A DNA stretch of 13,889 nt from Lachnoclostridium sp. UBA7097 (lineage in GTDB: Bacteria; Bacillota; Clostridia; Lachnospirales; Lachnospiraceae). Shown here piece by piece: positions 5,744 through 13,185 of the stretch. The position numbers were made by a program, and so were the translations under genes. Positions within the stretch are counted from its first letter, which is position 1; each line of letters opens with the position of its first letter. Location of the stretch: the NCBI GenBank assembly GCA_002499945.1, contig DKYP01000169.1, positions 1 through 13,889 on the forward strand, read 5' to 3'. The notes under the pieces were generated by a model. That model had not been told where the DNA came from, made no database searches, and saw nothing but the letters and a program-made list of their open reading frames with translations.

Positions 5744-7618
5744 TTAATGGCTTACATTATCATCTTTAATTATTTGTACAAGCTTATGCCTGAAAGCTTT
5801 TTCTGTAATGTTTTCATCATGGAATATAAGCCTGTTAAAGTCAAAATGTGTATCACTAATCATATCTTTGGTAAAAATATCAGGTTCTTTGCCCGTATTT
5901 TCTGGCCAGAAAATATATATGCAGCCGTCCTGGCTGCCTGGCATTATGCCATTGTCTTTGGCAAATTCTTCTGAAATGCAGCGGTCAGCCATATATACAT
6001 GTGAATAATTCCCTATAACTTTGGCAAGCCTTGTGCCATTTACATAGAATGAGTTCATATCATACCCGTCTTTAAAATTATTTCCAGGATAAACTGAATT
6101 GCTTATATTGGTTCTCTGTGTAATTACTATTATTGGGAGCATTCTTCCAGGATTATTTATAAAGTCCCGTACACCGGCATATTCCCCGCTGTTAGTGATA
6201 AAATGCGCCATACAGCCCAGGCGTTTTATATCAACAAGCCCGGCTTTTTTAACAAGTTCATGCATAAATGATGGTTTGCAGAAAGTGGAACGGTGCGCCG
6301 CCCCCCTTGGCATATCACGTGAAGTCATATGGTAAAAATGCAGCTGCCCGTCATCCATAAGTGCAACTGAAGAATGTACATGCCATAAAGTCCCTGCGGA
6401 TTTGCTGTCAATATATTGTATTTTCATACTATAGGACATCTGTTCTGGTATATATGATATTGTAAGGTTATAACCTGGAAGCCTGTTATGGTATGAGCAC
6501 AGTTCTTCAGGGATATCCTCAAAAACAGGATTGCATTTAAAACGTGCCCATTTGTAAAGTATTGTTACAGCATTGTTAAACTCTGATTTAAGCAGGCGTG
6601 TTTCCTTATGGAGAAGCGGAAGCTCTATATGGAACAATATATTTGATTCAAGCCTTGCAAAAGCAGGTTTATGGTAAATGTGCCCGTCAAGCGGCATTTC
6701 AATGTGCCTGCAGGCCTCGGCAACCTCCTGGTCCTGTACGGTATTATCATTAAGAAGCTTGATGATAAGGTTGTAATTAAGGTGCGGATGGTCAAGCTTA
6801 AGCAGGCTCCGTATAAGCTTGCGGCGTGAACATTTAAAAAACTTTTTGGCAATGCTTTTATTATTATCAAATATCTGTACAATATCAGGATGCAGGTTCT
6901 CAGTATCATCAATTTTAATCCTGAACTTGCTTTTCAACATAAGTTCCCAGTTGCCGGTTTTATAGTGGTTATAAGAAAGTTCTTCAAAAAGTTTTACAAG
7001 TGACCAGTCACTTAATTCAAGATTGGCAAGTATGCAGTTAAGCATACGTGACAGTTCCTCACTTCCCTTCCAGAACTGGTCATCAGAAAGCAGGCTTTTA
7101 TAACGCATATCATGTTCTATTTCATGCCAGCCCTCAAAAAACACAGTGCGGAACTGTATTTCAAATGTAGTGTCAATAGGAAGGTCCCAGAGTTCCTTTT
7201 TGTATAATTTAAAATATTCGGCAGGGTACCGGAATACCCCGTTAATCTTGGTTGCCCTGAATTCATCAGCATTAAATGTATTTCTTGACCATGTGTCAAC
7301 CATCTGGAATGTACTTTCCATAATATCCCTGCATATGCTTAAATCATCATAATAATATAATACTACACGCAGTCCTATTAAATCCTGCATTTTCTTGGGG
7401 TTATCAAGGGAGCCGTAATTGCCGCGCTGTAATTTTGCCGCAGTAGATTCTACAGACTTGACTCTTGAAAAAATACGGAAATACAGCCCGCAGGATTCAA
7501 GTATTTCCTGGATAGCATCAGTAATATGGCCACACAGTTCATTAAGTTTCTCAAAATCTATCTCACGTTCAACAAGGGTTTCAAGCCCTTCTTTAGTAAA
7601 ATTATTTAATCCACCCAT
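5744..7618 (-). CDS. RelA/SpoT-type nucleotide pyrophosphotransferase domain fused to a large uncharacterised C-terminal region
   Basis: The first ~175 of 624 residues match the (p)ppGpp synthetase fold: RVKSVES (52-58), Lys62, DLIGLRVV with the metal-ligand Asp79, Asp91-Asp92, FEIQFRT with Glu153, and GWHEIEHDMRYK (163-174). The acceptor-binding loop, normally NGYRSxH, is here NGVFRYPAEYF (126-136), so the stacking Tyr and the His are absent. No HD hydrolase domain precedes it and no TGS or ACT domain follows. Residues about 175-300 are helical, including LFEELSYNHYKTGNWELML, which I recall from an actinobacterial and clostridial branch of RelA/SpoT-domain proteins. Residues about 300-624 are unassigned, with hydrophobic patches LPIIVIT (~494-500), LAKVIGNYSHVYM (531-543) and GCIYIFWPEN (565-574). 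A strong AAAGGAG site precedes the ATG. It could make an alarmone, act as a toxin modifying nucleotides or tRNA, or be inactive; I cannot decide. Confidence 0.82.
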   Translation of the reverse strand: MGGLNNFTKEGLETLVEREIDFEKLNELCGHITDAIQEILESCGLYFRIFSRVKSVESTAAKLQRGNYGSLDNPKKMQDLIGLRVVLYYYDDLSICRDIMESTFQMVDTWSRNTFNADEFRATKINGVFRYPAEYFKLYKKELWDLPIDTTFEIQFRTVFFEGWHEIEHDMRYKSLLSDDQFWKGSEELSRMLNCILANLELSDWSLVKLFEELSYNHYKTGNWELMLKSKFRIKIDDTENLHPDIVQIFDNNKSIAKKFFKCSRRKLIRSLLKLDHPHLNYNLIIKLLNDNTVQDQEVAEACRHIEMPLDGHIYHKPAFARLESNILFHIELPLLHKETRLLKSEFNNAVTILYKWARFKCNPVFEDIPEELCSYHNRLPGYNLTISYIPEQMSYSMKIQYIDSKSAGTLWHVHSSVALMDDGQLHFYHMTSRDMPRGAAHRSTFCKPSFMHELVKKAGLVDIKRLGCMAHFITNSGEYAGVRDFINNPGRMLPIIVITQRTNISNSVYPGNNFKDGYDMNSFYVNGTRLAKVIGNYSHVYMADRCISEEFAKDNGIMPGSQDGCIYIFWPENTGKEPDIFTKDMISDTHFDFNRLIFHDENITEKAFRHKLVQIIKDDNVSH

Positions 7619-7687
7619 TATTTCTGCTCCTTTCCATACTCACAAGATGTAGCATTTTATAAAAGCCTGTTAAAAACTTATAAAGCT

Positions 7688-7716
7688 ATAATAACACAAA
7701 ATATGGAATACGTCTA
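7688..7716 (-). promoter_or_regulatory. Weak candidate promoter for the RelA/SpoT fusion gene
   Basis: On the minus strand TAGACG (7716-7711) and TATTAT (7693-7688) are 17 bases apart. The -35 box matches consensus at only four positions. It is the best pair I found upstream of this gene. Confidence 0.35.
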
Positions 7717-7744
7717 TTTTTTTGGGATTTAAGCTTTTTTTATT

Positions 7745-7804
7745 ACTGGTCTGGAAATTTTAAAATAATAGAATTACCAGTCCGCTCCAATGGGAACTTT
7801 GGAG
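7745..7804. repeat. Two inverted repeats in the divergent region
   Basis: ACTGGT (7745-7750) pairs with ACCAGT (7776-7781), and CTCCAA (7785-7790) pairs with TTGGAG (7799-7804) around an 8-nt loop. Both lie between the divergent RelA/SpoT fusion and YcxB-like genes, upstream of both candidate promoters, so they would act as DNA sites rather than leader RNA. Confidence 0.35.
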
Positions 7805-7821
7805 GCTCAAAAAATAGTATA

Positions 7822-7850
7822 TTGTTTTTTTAATTGTTTTGTTATATTAT
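7822..7850 (+). promoter_or_regulatory. Candidate promoter of the ycxB-like/tsaEB-rimI run
   Basis: TTGTTT (7822-7827) and TATTAT (7845-7850) are 17 bases apart. The start of transcription would fall near 7857, after the ATG at 7853, which supports the downstream start at 7889 for the first gene. Confidence 0.5.
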
Positions 7851-7888
7851 AGATGGAAAGTCAATTGGAAGCGGCATGGGGGATTATT

Positions 7889-8443
7889 ATGAGAGAAGTA
7901 GAATTTGATATCAGGCTTACAGCAGGTGAATTATTTGCATTTACAATGCACCACACCTATTCATCAGCATCAGGCATTGCCGGGCTTGTAATAAGCATTG
8001 GCAGCCTTGTTTTATGTGCAGCAAGGTTTAAGCATTTTGACAGTACAACAATAATGGCACTGGTTATAACAGGTTTATTATTTACCGTAATACAGCCTGC
8101 CATGCTGTACTGGAAGTCCAGGGTACAGGTTAAGAAGAATGAAAGCATTAATGATAACCTGCATTACAAGATTTCAGAAGAAGGCATAGAGGTTTCACAA
8201 GGGGAACAGCAGGCATTTGTAAAATGGTATGAAGTGCGTAAAAGAAAGATTACTAAAAATGCAATGTATATTTATATGTCACCCATAAGGGCTTTTATTT
8301 TTCCAGAAAGCCAGTGTAAAAGCGGCTTTAATGATGCTGTAAAACTTGTAAAGGACATGATGGAAAAGTATAAGGATTATGAGCCGGAAGAGGACAGTCC
8401 GGAAGAAGCAGATATCAAAGAAGCAGAAGGGAAAGAAGATTAA
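7889..8443 (+). CDS. YcxB-like membrane protein
   Basis: With the start at ATG 7889 the protein has 184 residues. An in-frame ATG at 7853 falls at or before the likely transcription start, has no ribosome binding site, and adds 12 residues that do not look like the family. GGGGGA lies 5 bases upstream of 7889. The order fits YcxB-like proteins: a short N-terminal segment (VEFDIRLTAGELFAF), two membrane helices (about 29-45 and 53-73), and a cytoplasmic domain with HYKISEEGIEVSQG, a Trp-containing strand (FVKWYEV) and a strand ending AMYIYMSPIRAFIFPE. The tail is very acidic. The family's biochemical role is unknown to me. tsaE starts 6 bases after the stop, and tsaE's only purine-rich sequence lies inside this gene's end, so the two are probably translationally coupled. 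Confidence 0.75.
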   Translation: MREVEFDIRLTAGELFAFTMHHTYSSASGIAGLVISIGSLVLCAARFKHFDSTTIMALVITGLLFTVIQPAMLYWKSRVQVKKNESINDNLHYKISEEGIEVSQGEQQAFVKWYEVRKRKITKNAMYIYMSPIRAFIFPESQCKSGFNDAVKLVKDMMEKYKDYEPEEDSPEEADIKEAEGKED

Positions 8444-8449
8444 GCAGTT

Positions 8450-8878
8450 ATGGAGAACCAGGTTATTGAAAGTTTTTGTGAGAAAGATACATTTGAGGCG
8501 GGGCGTATGCTTGGGGAGAACTGCCGTCCTGGAAGCATTGTACTGCTTAATGGTGGTTTAGGCGCTGGCAAAACTGTTTTTACAAAGGGTTTTGGCAAAG
8601 GGCTTGGTGTAGAAGAAGTTATAAACAGCCCTACATTTACTATTGTGCAGGTTTATGAAACCGGGCGTATCCCTTTATACCACTTTGATGTGTACAGGAT
8701 TGGAAGTGTAGAAGAAATGGAAGAAACAGGGTATGATGAATATTTCTTTGGAAATGGTGTGTGCCTTATAGAGTGGGCAGGGCTTATAGAGGATATAATC
8801 CCTGATGGATGTATTAAGGTCAATATTTCTAAGAATCCAGAGAAGGGTTTTAATTACAGGCTTATAGAGGTATGTTAA
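8450..8878 (+). CDS. tsaE: TsaE, ATPase of the tRNA t6A37 complex
   Basis: TsaE is the small ATPase that, with TsaB and TsaD, transfers threonylcarbamoyl from its AMP ester (made by TsaC) to A37 of ANN-decoding tRNAs. The 142 residues are full length. Visible motifs are the P-loop GGLGAGKT (35-42), SPTFTIV (60-66), the LYHFDVYR segment (76-83) and CLIEWAG (105-111) with Glu108 and Trp109. The ATG at 8450 lacks a good spaced ribosome binding site; GGGAAAG lies about 15 bases upstream within the previous gene, which suggests coupling to ycxB translation. tsaB follows 31 bases later. Confidence 0.95.
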   Translation: MENQVIESFCEKDTFEAGRMLGENCRPGSIVLLNGGLGAGKTVFTKGFGKGLGVEEVINSPTFTIVQVYETGRIPLYHFDVYRIGSVEEMEETGYDEYFFGNGVCLIEWAGLIEDIIPDGCIKVNISKNPEKGFNYRLIEVC

Positions 8879-8909
8879 GTTTTATGGAGATGGAGGTTTT
8901 AAGCAGGCG

Positions 8910-9620
8910 ATGAAAGTATTGGCAATAGATAGTTCAGGAATAACTGCTTCTGCAGCAATGGCTGATGATAATAATATAATAGCAGAGTTTACTGTAAATA
9001 ACAGGCAGACACATTCACAGACCCTTCTCCCTATGGTGGACAAAGTAGTGCAGATGTCAGAAATCCCACTTACGGATATTGATGCAATAGCGGTTGCAGC
9101 AGGGCCTGGTTCATTTACAGGATTAAGGATAGGGTCTGCAACTGCAAAGGGGCTTGGGCTTGCACTTGGCAAACCAGTTGTGCCTGTACCTTCACTTGAC
9201 GGCCTTGCATACAGGGCTGCATGTTACAGCGGAATAATATGCCCGCTTATGGATGCAAGGAGAAACCAGGTATATACAGCAGCATACCATATTGAAGATG
9301 GCAGGCTTGTTAATATTATAGAGCAGAAAGCAGAAGGCATAAGGGAGATTTTATCTGAACTGAAAGCAACTGGTGAAGATGTGCTTTTTCTTGGTGATGG
9401 CGCAGATGTGTATAAAGATGTAATTATGGAAGAAACAGAAGGCAGGTTTTCATTTGCACCTGCACATATATCAAAACAAAGCGCAGCTTCTGTTGCAATG
9501 CTTGGAATTATATATTACAATGAAGGCAGGTATGAAAGCGCAGCAGCTCACAGGCCTTTTTACCTGCGCAAGCCACAGGCTGAACGTGAGCGTGAAGAAA
9601 GGCTTAAGCAGAAAGGCTAG
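8910..9620 (+). CDS. tsaB: TsaB, dimerisation partner of TsaD in t6A synthesis
   Basis: TsaB is a catalytically inactive ASKHA-fold paralogue of TsaD that forms the core heterodimer of the t6A synthase. The N-terminus MKVLAIDSSG, the NNRQTHSQTLLPMVD segment (30-44) and AVAAGPGSFTGLRIG (about 62-76) are diagnostic. Its 236 residues are the usual length, ending in a charged tail (ReREERLKQKG type). GGAGG at 8892-8896 is 13 bases upstream, rather far, but no better start exists. rimI begins 2 bases after the stop, the classical tsaE-tsaB-rimI order in Firmicutes. Confidence 0.95.
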   Translation: MKVLAIDSSGITASAAMADDNNIIAEFTVNNRQTHSQTLLPMVDKVVQMSEIPLTDIDAIAVAAGPGSFTGLRIGSATAKGLGLALGKPVVPVPSLDGLAYRAACYSGIICPLMDARRNQVYTAAYHIEDGRLVNIIEQKAEGIREILSELKATGEDVLFLGDGADVYKDVIMEETEGRFSFAPAHISKQSAASVAMLGIIYYNEGRYESAAAHRPFYLRKPQAEREREERLKQKG

Positions 9621-9622
9621 TT

Positions 9623-10063
9623 ATGAATATAGAATCCAGGAATATGCTTCCAGAAGATGCACCTGCAATAGCAGATTTTGAAAAAAGTATGTTTGGTACA
9701 TGTACAGATGCCAGGACATATAAAAAATCCTGCCTGGAAGAAGAAAACATTTATATGCTGGCAGAGGATAATGGTGAGGTTATTGCTTATTGTGCCATAA
9801 AAGCATTGTATGAAACAGCTGATTTATGCAATATCGCTGTAAAAGAAGGATACAGGCGCTGCCATATTGCAGAAAGGCTTTTGGAAGAGTGCATCTTGCG
9901 CTGTAAGGGGCAGGGTGTAACAAGAATCCTGCTTGAAGCCAGGGAAGGGAATATCCCGGCATTAAGTTTTTATAAAAAAATGGATTTTAAGGAAATTGGA
10001 AGAAGAAAAGGCTATTATAAAGAACCATGCGAAGATGCTATAATTATGGAAAAAATACTTTAG
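9623..10063 (+). CDS. rimI: RimI-like GNAT acetyltransferase, unusual acetyl-CoA loop
   Basis: RimI acetylates the N-terminal alanine of ribosomal protein S18. The 146-residue length, the position after tsaB, and the C-terminal signature support the call: LEAREGNIPALSFYKKMDFKEIGRRKGYY followed by EDAIIMEK carries the Glu, Asn, Tyr and Arg-x-x-Tyr-Tyr pattern of RimI (given here in part; residues about 110-143). Two departures stand out. In motif A (INTERNAL residues 71-87) the pyrophosphate loop reads RRCHIAERLL, with His81 where RR-x-G-x-G/A has its first glycine. The PWS motif near the N-terminus is missing, replaced by FGTCTD. It could be an altered or weakened RimI, or a GNAT with another substrate. 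Translation is probably coupled to tsaB, whose stop is 2 bases upstream. Confidence 0.82.
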   Translation: MNIESRNMLPEDAPAIADFEKSMFGTCTDARTYKKSCLEEENIYMLAEDNGEVIAYCAIKALYETADLCNIAVKEGYRRCHIAERLLEECILRCKGQGVTRILLEAREGNIPALSFYKKMDFKEIGRRKGYYKEPCEDAIIMEKIL

Positions 10064-10183
10064 TCCGGCATACGGAGGAATTTCTCTTAAACTCTGTGCC
10101 ATGCATTTCCACTATACAATTATACATAAAAAATATATCATTAAAAAAGATGCAGATTATGTATAAACCAAGGAGGAATTGCC

Positions 10184-10399
10184 ATGAATAAAAAAATATT
10201 CTGTAATGTGTGTGGAAGACAGCTGGATATGGAAAATGATATACTTTTAGAGGATGCGTTTGAAGCAAGGAAGCAGTGGGGGTATTTTTCAAAAAAAGAT
10301 GCAACACTTCATTCATTTGTTATATGTGAAGAATGTTATGATGAGATGGTTAAAAAATTTGCAATTCCGCCTGAGATTACTAATGTAACAGAATTATAG
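10184..10399 (+). CDS. Small zinc-ribbon-like protein
   Basis: The 71-residue protein has two CxxC pairs, Cys7/Cys10 and Cys48/Cys51, spaced to bind one zinc ion. A WGYFSKKD segment (32-39) and a CEECYDEMV helix follow the pattern of small Firmicutes proteins annotated only as hypothetical or zinc-ribbon. AAGGAGGAATT just before the ATG is a near-perfect ribosome binding site, so it is probably well translated. It has its own 120-base upstream gap after rimI, in which I found no convincing promoter or terminator. The function is unknown; nucleic-acid or protein binding is possible. Confidence 0.8.
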   Translation: MNKKIFCNVCGRQLDMENDILLEDAFEARKQWGYFSKKDATLHSFVICEECYDEMVKKFAIPPEITNVTEL

Positions 10400-10427
10400 T
10401 ATCCACAGGTGTCTGAAAGGGTAGTTT

Positions 10428-11342
10428 ATGTTAGATTTATGTTTGCTTGGAACAAGCGGGATGATGCCGTTGCCAGGGCGGTGGCTTACTGCACTTATGG
10501 CAAGGCTTGGGGGCAGCAGCCTGCTGGTTGACTGTGGTGAGGGTACGCAGATAGCTATAAGGGAAAAGGGATGGAGTGTAAACCCGGTTGACACGATATG
10601 TTTTACCCACTACCATGGCGACCATATAAGCGGGTTGCCAGGTCTTTTGCTGTCAATGGGCAATTCCTGCCGTACAGTGCCTGTTACGCTTATAGGGCCT
10701 AAAGGGCTTGAAAAAGTTGTAAATTCATTGCTGGTAATAGCACCAGGGCTTCCGTTCAGGCTGGAGTTTATTGAACTTTCAGAGAAAGAGCAGGATATAG
10801 AAATAAATGGTTACAATATAAGGGCATTTAAGGTGAACCACAATGTCCCATGCTATGGATATACAATAAATGTGCCAAGAGGGGGCAAGTTCTACCCGGA
10901 GCTTGCAAAGGAAAATAATGTTCCTGTTAAAATCTGGAACCGCCTGCAAAAGGGTGAAAGCATCGAATATGAAGGCAGGTTTTATACACCAGACATGGTT
11001 ATAGGCCCTCCAAGAAAGGGAATAAAAGTTACATATTGTACAGATACAAGACCCGTACAAAGCCTAATTGAAAATGCCAGAAATGCCGATTTATTAATAT
11101 GTGAAGGTATGTATGGGGAAGAAAGCAAAATGCCAAAAGCTGTTGAGAATAAGCATATGACTTTCTGTGAAGCAGCACAGACTGCTAAGAAGGCACAGGC
11201 AAAGGAATTATGGCTTACCCATTACAGCCCGTCATTATTAAGGCCAGGGGATTATATAAAAGATGTCCAGAAAATATTTCCAAATGCATATGCCGCAAAA
11301 GACTGCCGCAGTGTTACACTTGGATTTCCAGAAGAAGACTAG
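10428..11342 (+). CDS. rnz: Ribonuclease Z, tRNA 3'-end endonuclease
   Basis: RNase Z cuts precursor tRNAs after the discriminator base, chiefly those without an encoded CCA. The 304 residues match the short bacterial form. Metal-binding motifs of the metallo-beta-lactamase fold are present: HYHGDH (61-66), His in NHNVPCYGY (~139), Asp in YCTDTRP (~211) and His in LTHYSPS (~268). The GLPGLL sequence after the HxHxDH motif and the GKFYPELAKE...NRLQKGE arm are typical of tRNA-binding RNase Z. GAAAGGG lies 7-13 bases before the ATG at 10428. The gene sits between rimI and tsaD, and the two tRNA genes downstream lack CCA, so they are natural substrates. Confidence 0.95.
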   Translation: MLDLCLLGTSGMMPLPGRWLTALMARLGGSSLLVDCGEGTQIAIREKGWSVNPVDTICFTHYHGDHISGLPGLLLSMGNSCRTVPVTLIGPKGLEKVVNSLLVIAPGLPFRLEFIELSEKEQDIEINGYNIRAFKVNHNVPCYGYTINVPRGGKFYPELAKENNVPVKIWNRLQKGESIEYEGRFYTPDMVIGPPRKGIKVTYCTDTRPVQSLIENARNADLLICEGMYGEESKMPKAVENKHMTFCEAAQTAKKAQAKELWLTHYSPSLLRPGDYIKDVQKIFPNAYAAKDCRSVTLGFPEED

Positions 11343-11398
11343 TATGTTATTGTTTGCAGATTTTATTAATGGCCTAAAGAGAACAGGGGGTAATGCTT

Positions 11399-12010
11399 AT
11401 GAGTAAAACAGGCAAAAAGATTTTAATAGCATTTATTTTGATGCTATTCCTGGCAGCAGGTGCTGTAGCTGTATATTATTATATATCCAGTACAGACGGT
11501 GATAATGCAAATGAGAAAACAGAACCAGGCACAGAAGTAGAGAAACTGCTGGCTAAAGACCTGGATACAAAATATCCGGAGACACCTGTTGAAGTGCTTA
11601 AATTATACTGGCGTTTTAATAAGTGCATGTATAATGATAAAATGAGTGACAGAGAGTTTGAGGAACTTTTAAAACAGTTACGTAAGCTTTATGATGAGGA
11701 ATTTCTTGCAACAGAAGAAAATTCATGGGACAATATGCTTGACAGTTTCAAAAAAGACAGGGATGAATACATGAAAAACGAAAAGAAGATATCAATATAC
11801 ACAGTAGGGCAGGGAAGTTCTGCAATATCTGGCAAGATTGATGGTAAGGAAACTGTTTCTATTAACTGTAGTGCCCTGGTGAAACAAAAAGCAGAACGCA
11901 TAAATGTGTATGAGGAGTTTATGTGCAGGCGTGATGATAATAATAACTGGAAAATATTAGGCTGGAAAAAGACAGATACCGGTGATGGCCAGGATGAAGA
12001 TGCAAAGTAA
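11399..12010 (+). CDS. Membrane-anchored extracytoplasmic protein, possibly DUF6715-like
   Basis: With the start at ATG 11399 the protein has 203 residues. AGGGGG (11385-11390) is 8 bases upstream, whereas ATG 11393 would be only 2 bases from it. One hydrophobic segment (about 8-27) follows a basic KTGKK start, then an acidic linker and a soluble domain of about 150 residues. There is no lipobox cysteine, so it is probably an uncleaved anchor with the domain outside. The domain has a helical first half (VEVLKLYWRFNKCMY...) and a strand-rich second half ending NNNWKILGWKKT. From memory this resembles the Lachnospiraceae DUF6715 family, unchecked. It lies between rnz and tsaD, an unusual place for a surface protein. 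Confidence 0.75.
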   Translation: MSKTGKKILIAFILMLFLAAGAVAVYYYISSTDGDNANEKTEPGTEVEKLLAKDLDTKYPETPVEVLKLYWRFNKCMYNDKMSDREFEELLKQLRKLYDEEFLATEENSWDNMLDSFKKDRDEYMKNEKKISIYTVGQGSSAISGKIDGKETVSINCSALVKQKAERINVYEEFMCRRDDNNNWKILGWKKTDTGDGQDEDAK

Positions 12011-12024
12011 TATTTGGAGGAATT

Positions 12025-13044
12025 ATGTTAGACGACATGTTAATACTTGGAATTGAAAGTTCTTGTGATGAAACAGCGGCAGCCGTTGTGAAAAATGGCA
12101 GGGAAGTTTTATCAAATATTATATCTTCACAGATAGATATCCATACATTGTATGGTGGTGTAGTGCCAGAAATTGCATCACGCAAACATATTGAACGGAT
12201 AAATTATGTAATAGAAGAAGCCCTTGGTGCCGCTGGTATTACCCTGAAGGATATTGATGCCATAAGTGTAACATACGGGCCTGGGCTTGTAGGTGCACTG
12301 CTTGTGGGGGTAAGTACAGCAAAGGCTATAGCTTATGCTGCCAGAAAGCCTCTTGTAGGCGTGCACCATATTGAAGGGCATATTGCAGCAAATTATATTG
12401 AGCACCCTGGATTAGAGCCACCATTTCTGTGTCTTGTTGTATCAGGAGGGCATACACATCTTGTACAAGTAGAAGCATATAATGATTTCAGGATAATTGG
12501 ATACACCCATGATGATGCCGCTGGTGAAGCATTTGACAAGGTTGCAAGGGCTATAGGGCTTGGATATCCAGGGGGTCCGGAGATAGACCGGCTTGCAAAA
12601 TCTGGAAACCCATATGCCATTGAATTTCCACGTGCAAAAGTAGACGGGCACGAATATGATTTTAGTTTCTCAGGGCTTAAATCCGCTGTCCTTAATTACC
12701 TGAATGGCTGTGGTATGAAAGGCATGGAAGTTAATACGGCAGATGTTGCTGCTTCTTTCCAGCAGGCTGTAATAGATGTGCTGGTGGAAAGGGCAATGGG
12801 CGCTGCTGTAAAAACAGGAAGGAACTGTATAGCAGTTGCAGGTGGTGTTGCTGCAAACTCTGCATTAAGGGCAGCAATGGAAGAAAATTGCATGAAAAAT
12901 GGCATAAAGCTTTACTATCCGTCACCAGTTTATTGTACTGATAATGCTGCAATGATTGCTGTACAGGGATATTATAATTATATTGCAGGAAAAAGGGACG
13001 GGCTGGATTTAAATGCAATTCCAAACTTAGAACTGGGTTTATAA
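12025..13044 (+). CDS. tsaD: TsaD, catalytic subunit of tRNA t6A37 synthase
   Basis: TsaD carries the active site that transfers the threonylcarbamoyl group to A37. The 339 residues are full length. Visible motifs are LGIESSCDETAAAVV (8-22), PEIASRKH (48-55), GPGLVGALLVG (85-95), metal ligands His115 and His119 in HHIEGH, VSGGHTHL, GEAFDKVARAIGLGYPGGP and the C-terminal CTDNAAM with the third metal ligand Asp. The start at 12025 follows GGAGG at 12016-12020 by 4 bases; ATG 12037 would be too far from it. It closes the t6A gene set of this window but is separated from tsaEB-rimI by three other genes. Confidence 0.97.
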   Translation: MLDDMLILGIESSCDETAAAVVKNGREVLSNIISSQIDIHTLYGGVVPEIASRKHIERINYVIEEALGAAGITLKDIDAISVTYGPGLVGALLVGVSTAKAIAYAARKPLVGVHHIEGHIAANYIEHPGLEPPFLCLVVSGGHTHLVQVEAYNDFRIIGYTHDDAAGEAFDKVARAIGLGYPGGPEIDRLAKSGNPYAIEFPRAKVDGHEYDFSFSGLKSAVLNYLNGCGMKGMEVNTADVAASFQQAVIDVLVERAMGAAVKTGRNCIAVAGGVAANSALRAAMEENCMKNGIKLYYPSPVYCTDNAAMIAVQGYYNYIAGKRDGLDLNAIPNLELGL

Positions 13045-13051
13045 GCATAAG

Positions 13052-13114
13052 GCATGGATTACATGTTATCTTTTTACGGGAATGCCATTGGCATTCCTGT
13101 TGTGTAATGTATGC
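13052..13114 (+). terminator. Long imperfect hairpin after tsaD, probable terminator
   Basis: An inner stem pairs 13076-13086 with 13090-13100 (GGAATGCC/GGCATTCC core) around a 3-nt loop. An outer stem pairs GCAT..ATTACA (13052-13063) with TGTAAT..ATGC (13103-13114). It begins 7 bases after the tsaD stop. The U-tract is poor, so it may protect a 3' end rather than terminate efficiently. Confidence 0.5.
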
Positions 13115-13141
13115 TATATCTGGCGCAGGTTTAAACGCCGA

Positions 13142-13181
13142 TTTAAAAAAATTTGAAAAAAATTAAAAAAATTTCAAAAAA
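13142..13181 (+). promoter_or_regulatory. Phased A-tracts, UP element or bent DNA upstream of the tRNA promoter
   Basis: Four A-runs begin at 13145, 13156, 13165 and 13176, that is every 9-11 bases or about one helical turn, and end just before the -35 box. Such phasing gives intrinsic curvature, and AT-rich DNA here is the known contact site for the RNA polymerase alpha subunit. Confidence 0.65.
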
Positions 13182-13185
13182 GGGG

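Noticed and set aside
7853..7888. Upstream ATG of the YcxB-like gene
   Set aside because: It lies at or before the likely transcription start (-10 at 7845-7850), lacks a ribosome binding site, and the family-like sequence begins at the ATG at 7889.
10101..10166. 21-codon reading frame upstream of the zinc-ribbon gene
   Set aside because: The only GGAGGA sequence is about 20 bases upstream and the peptide is low-complexity; it is probably chance.
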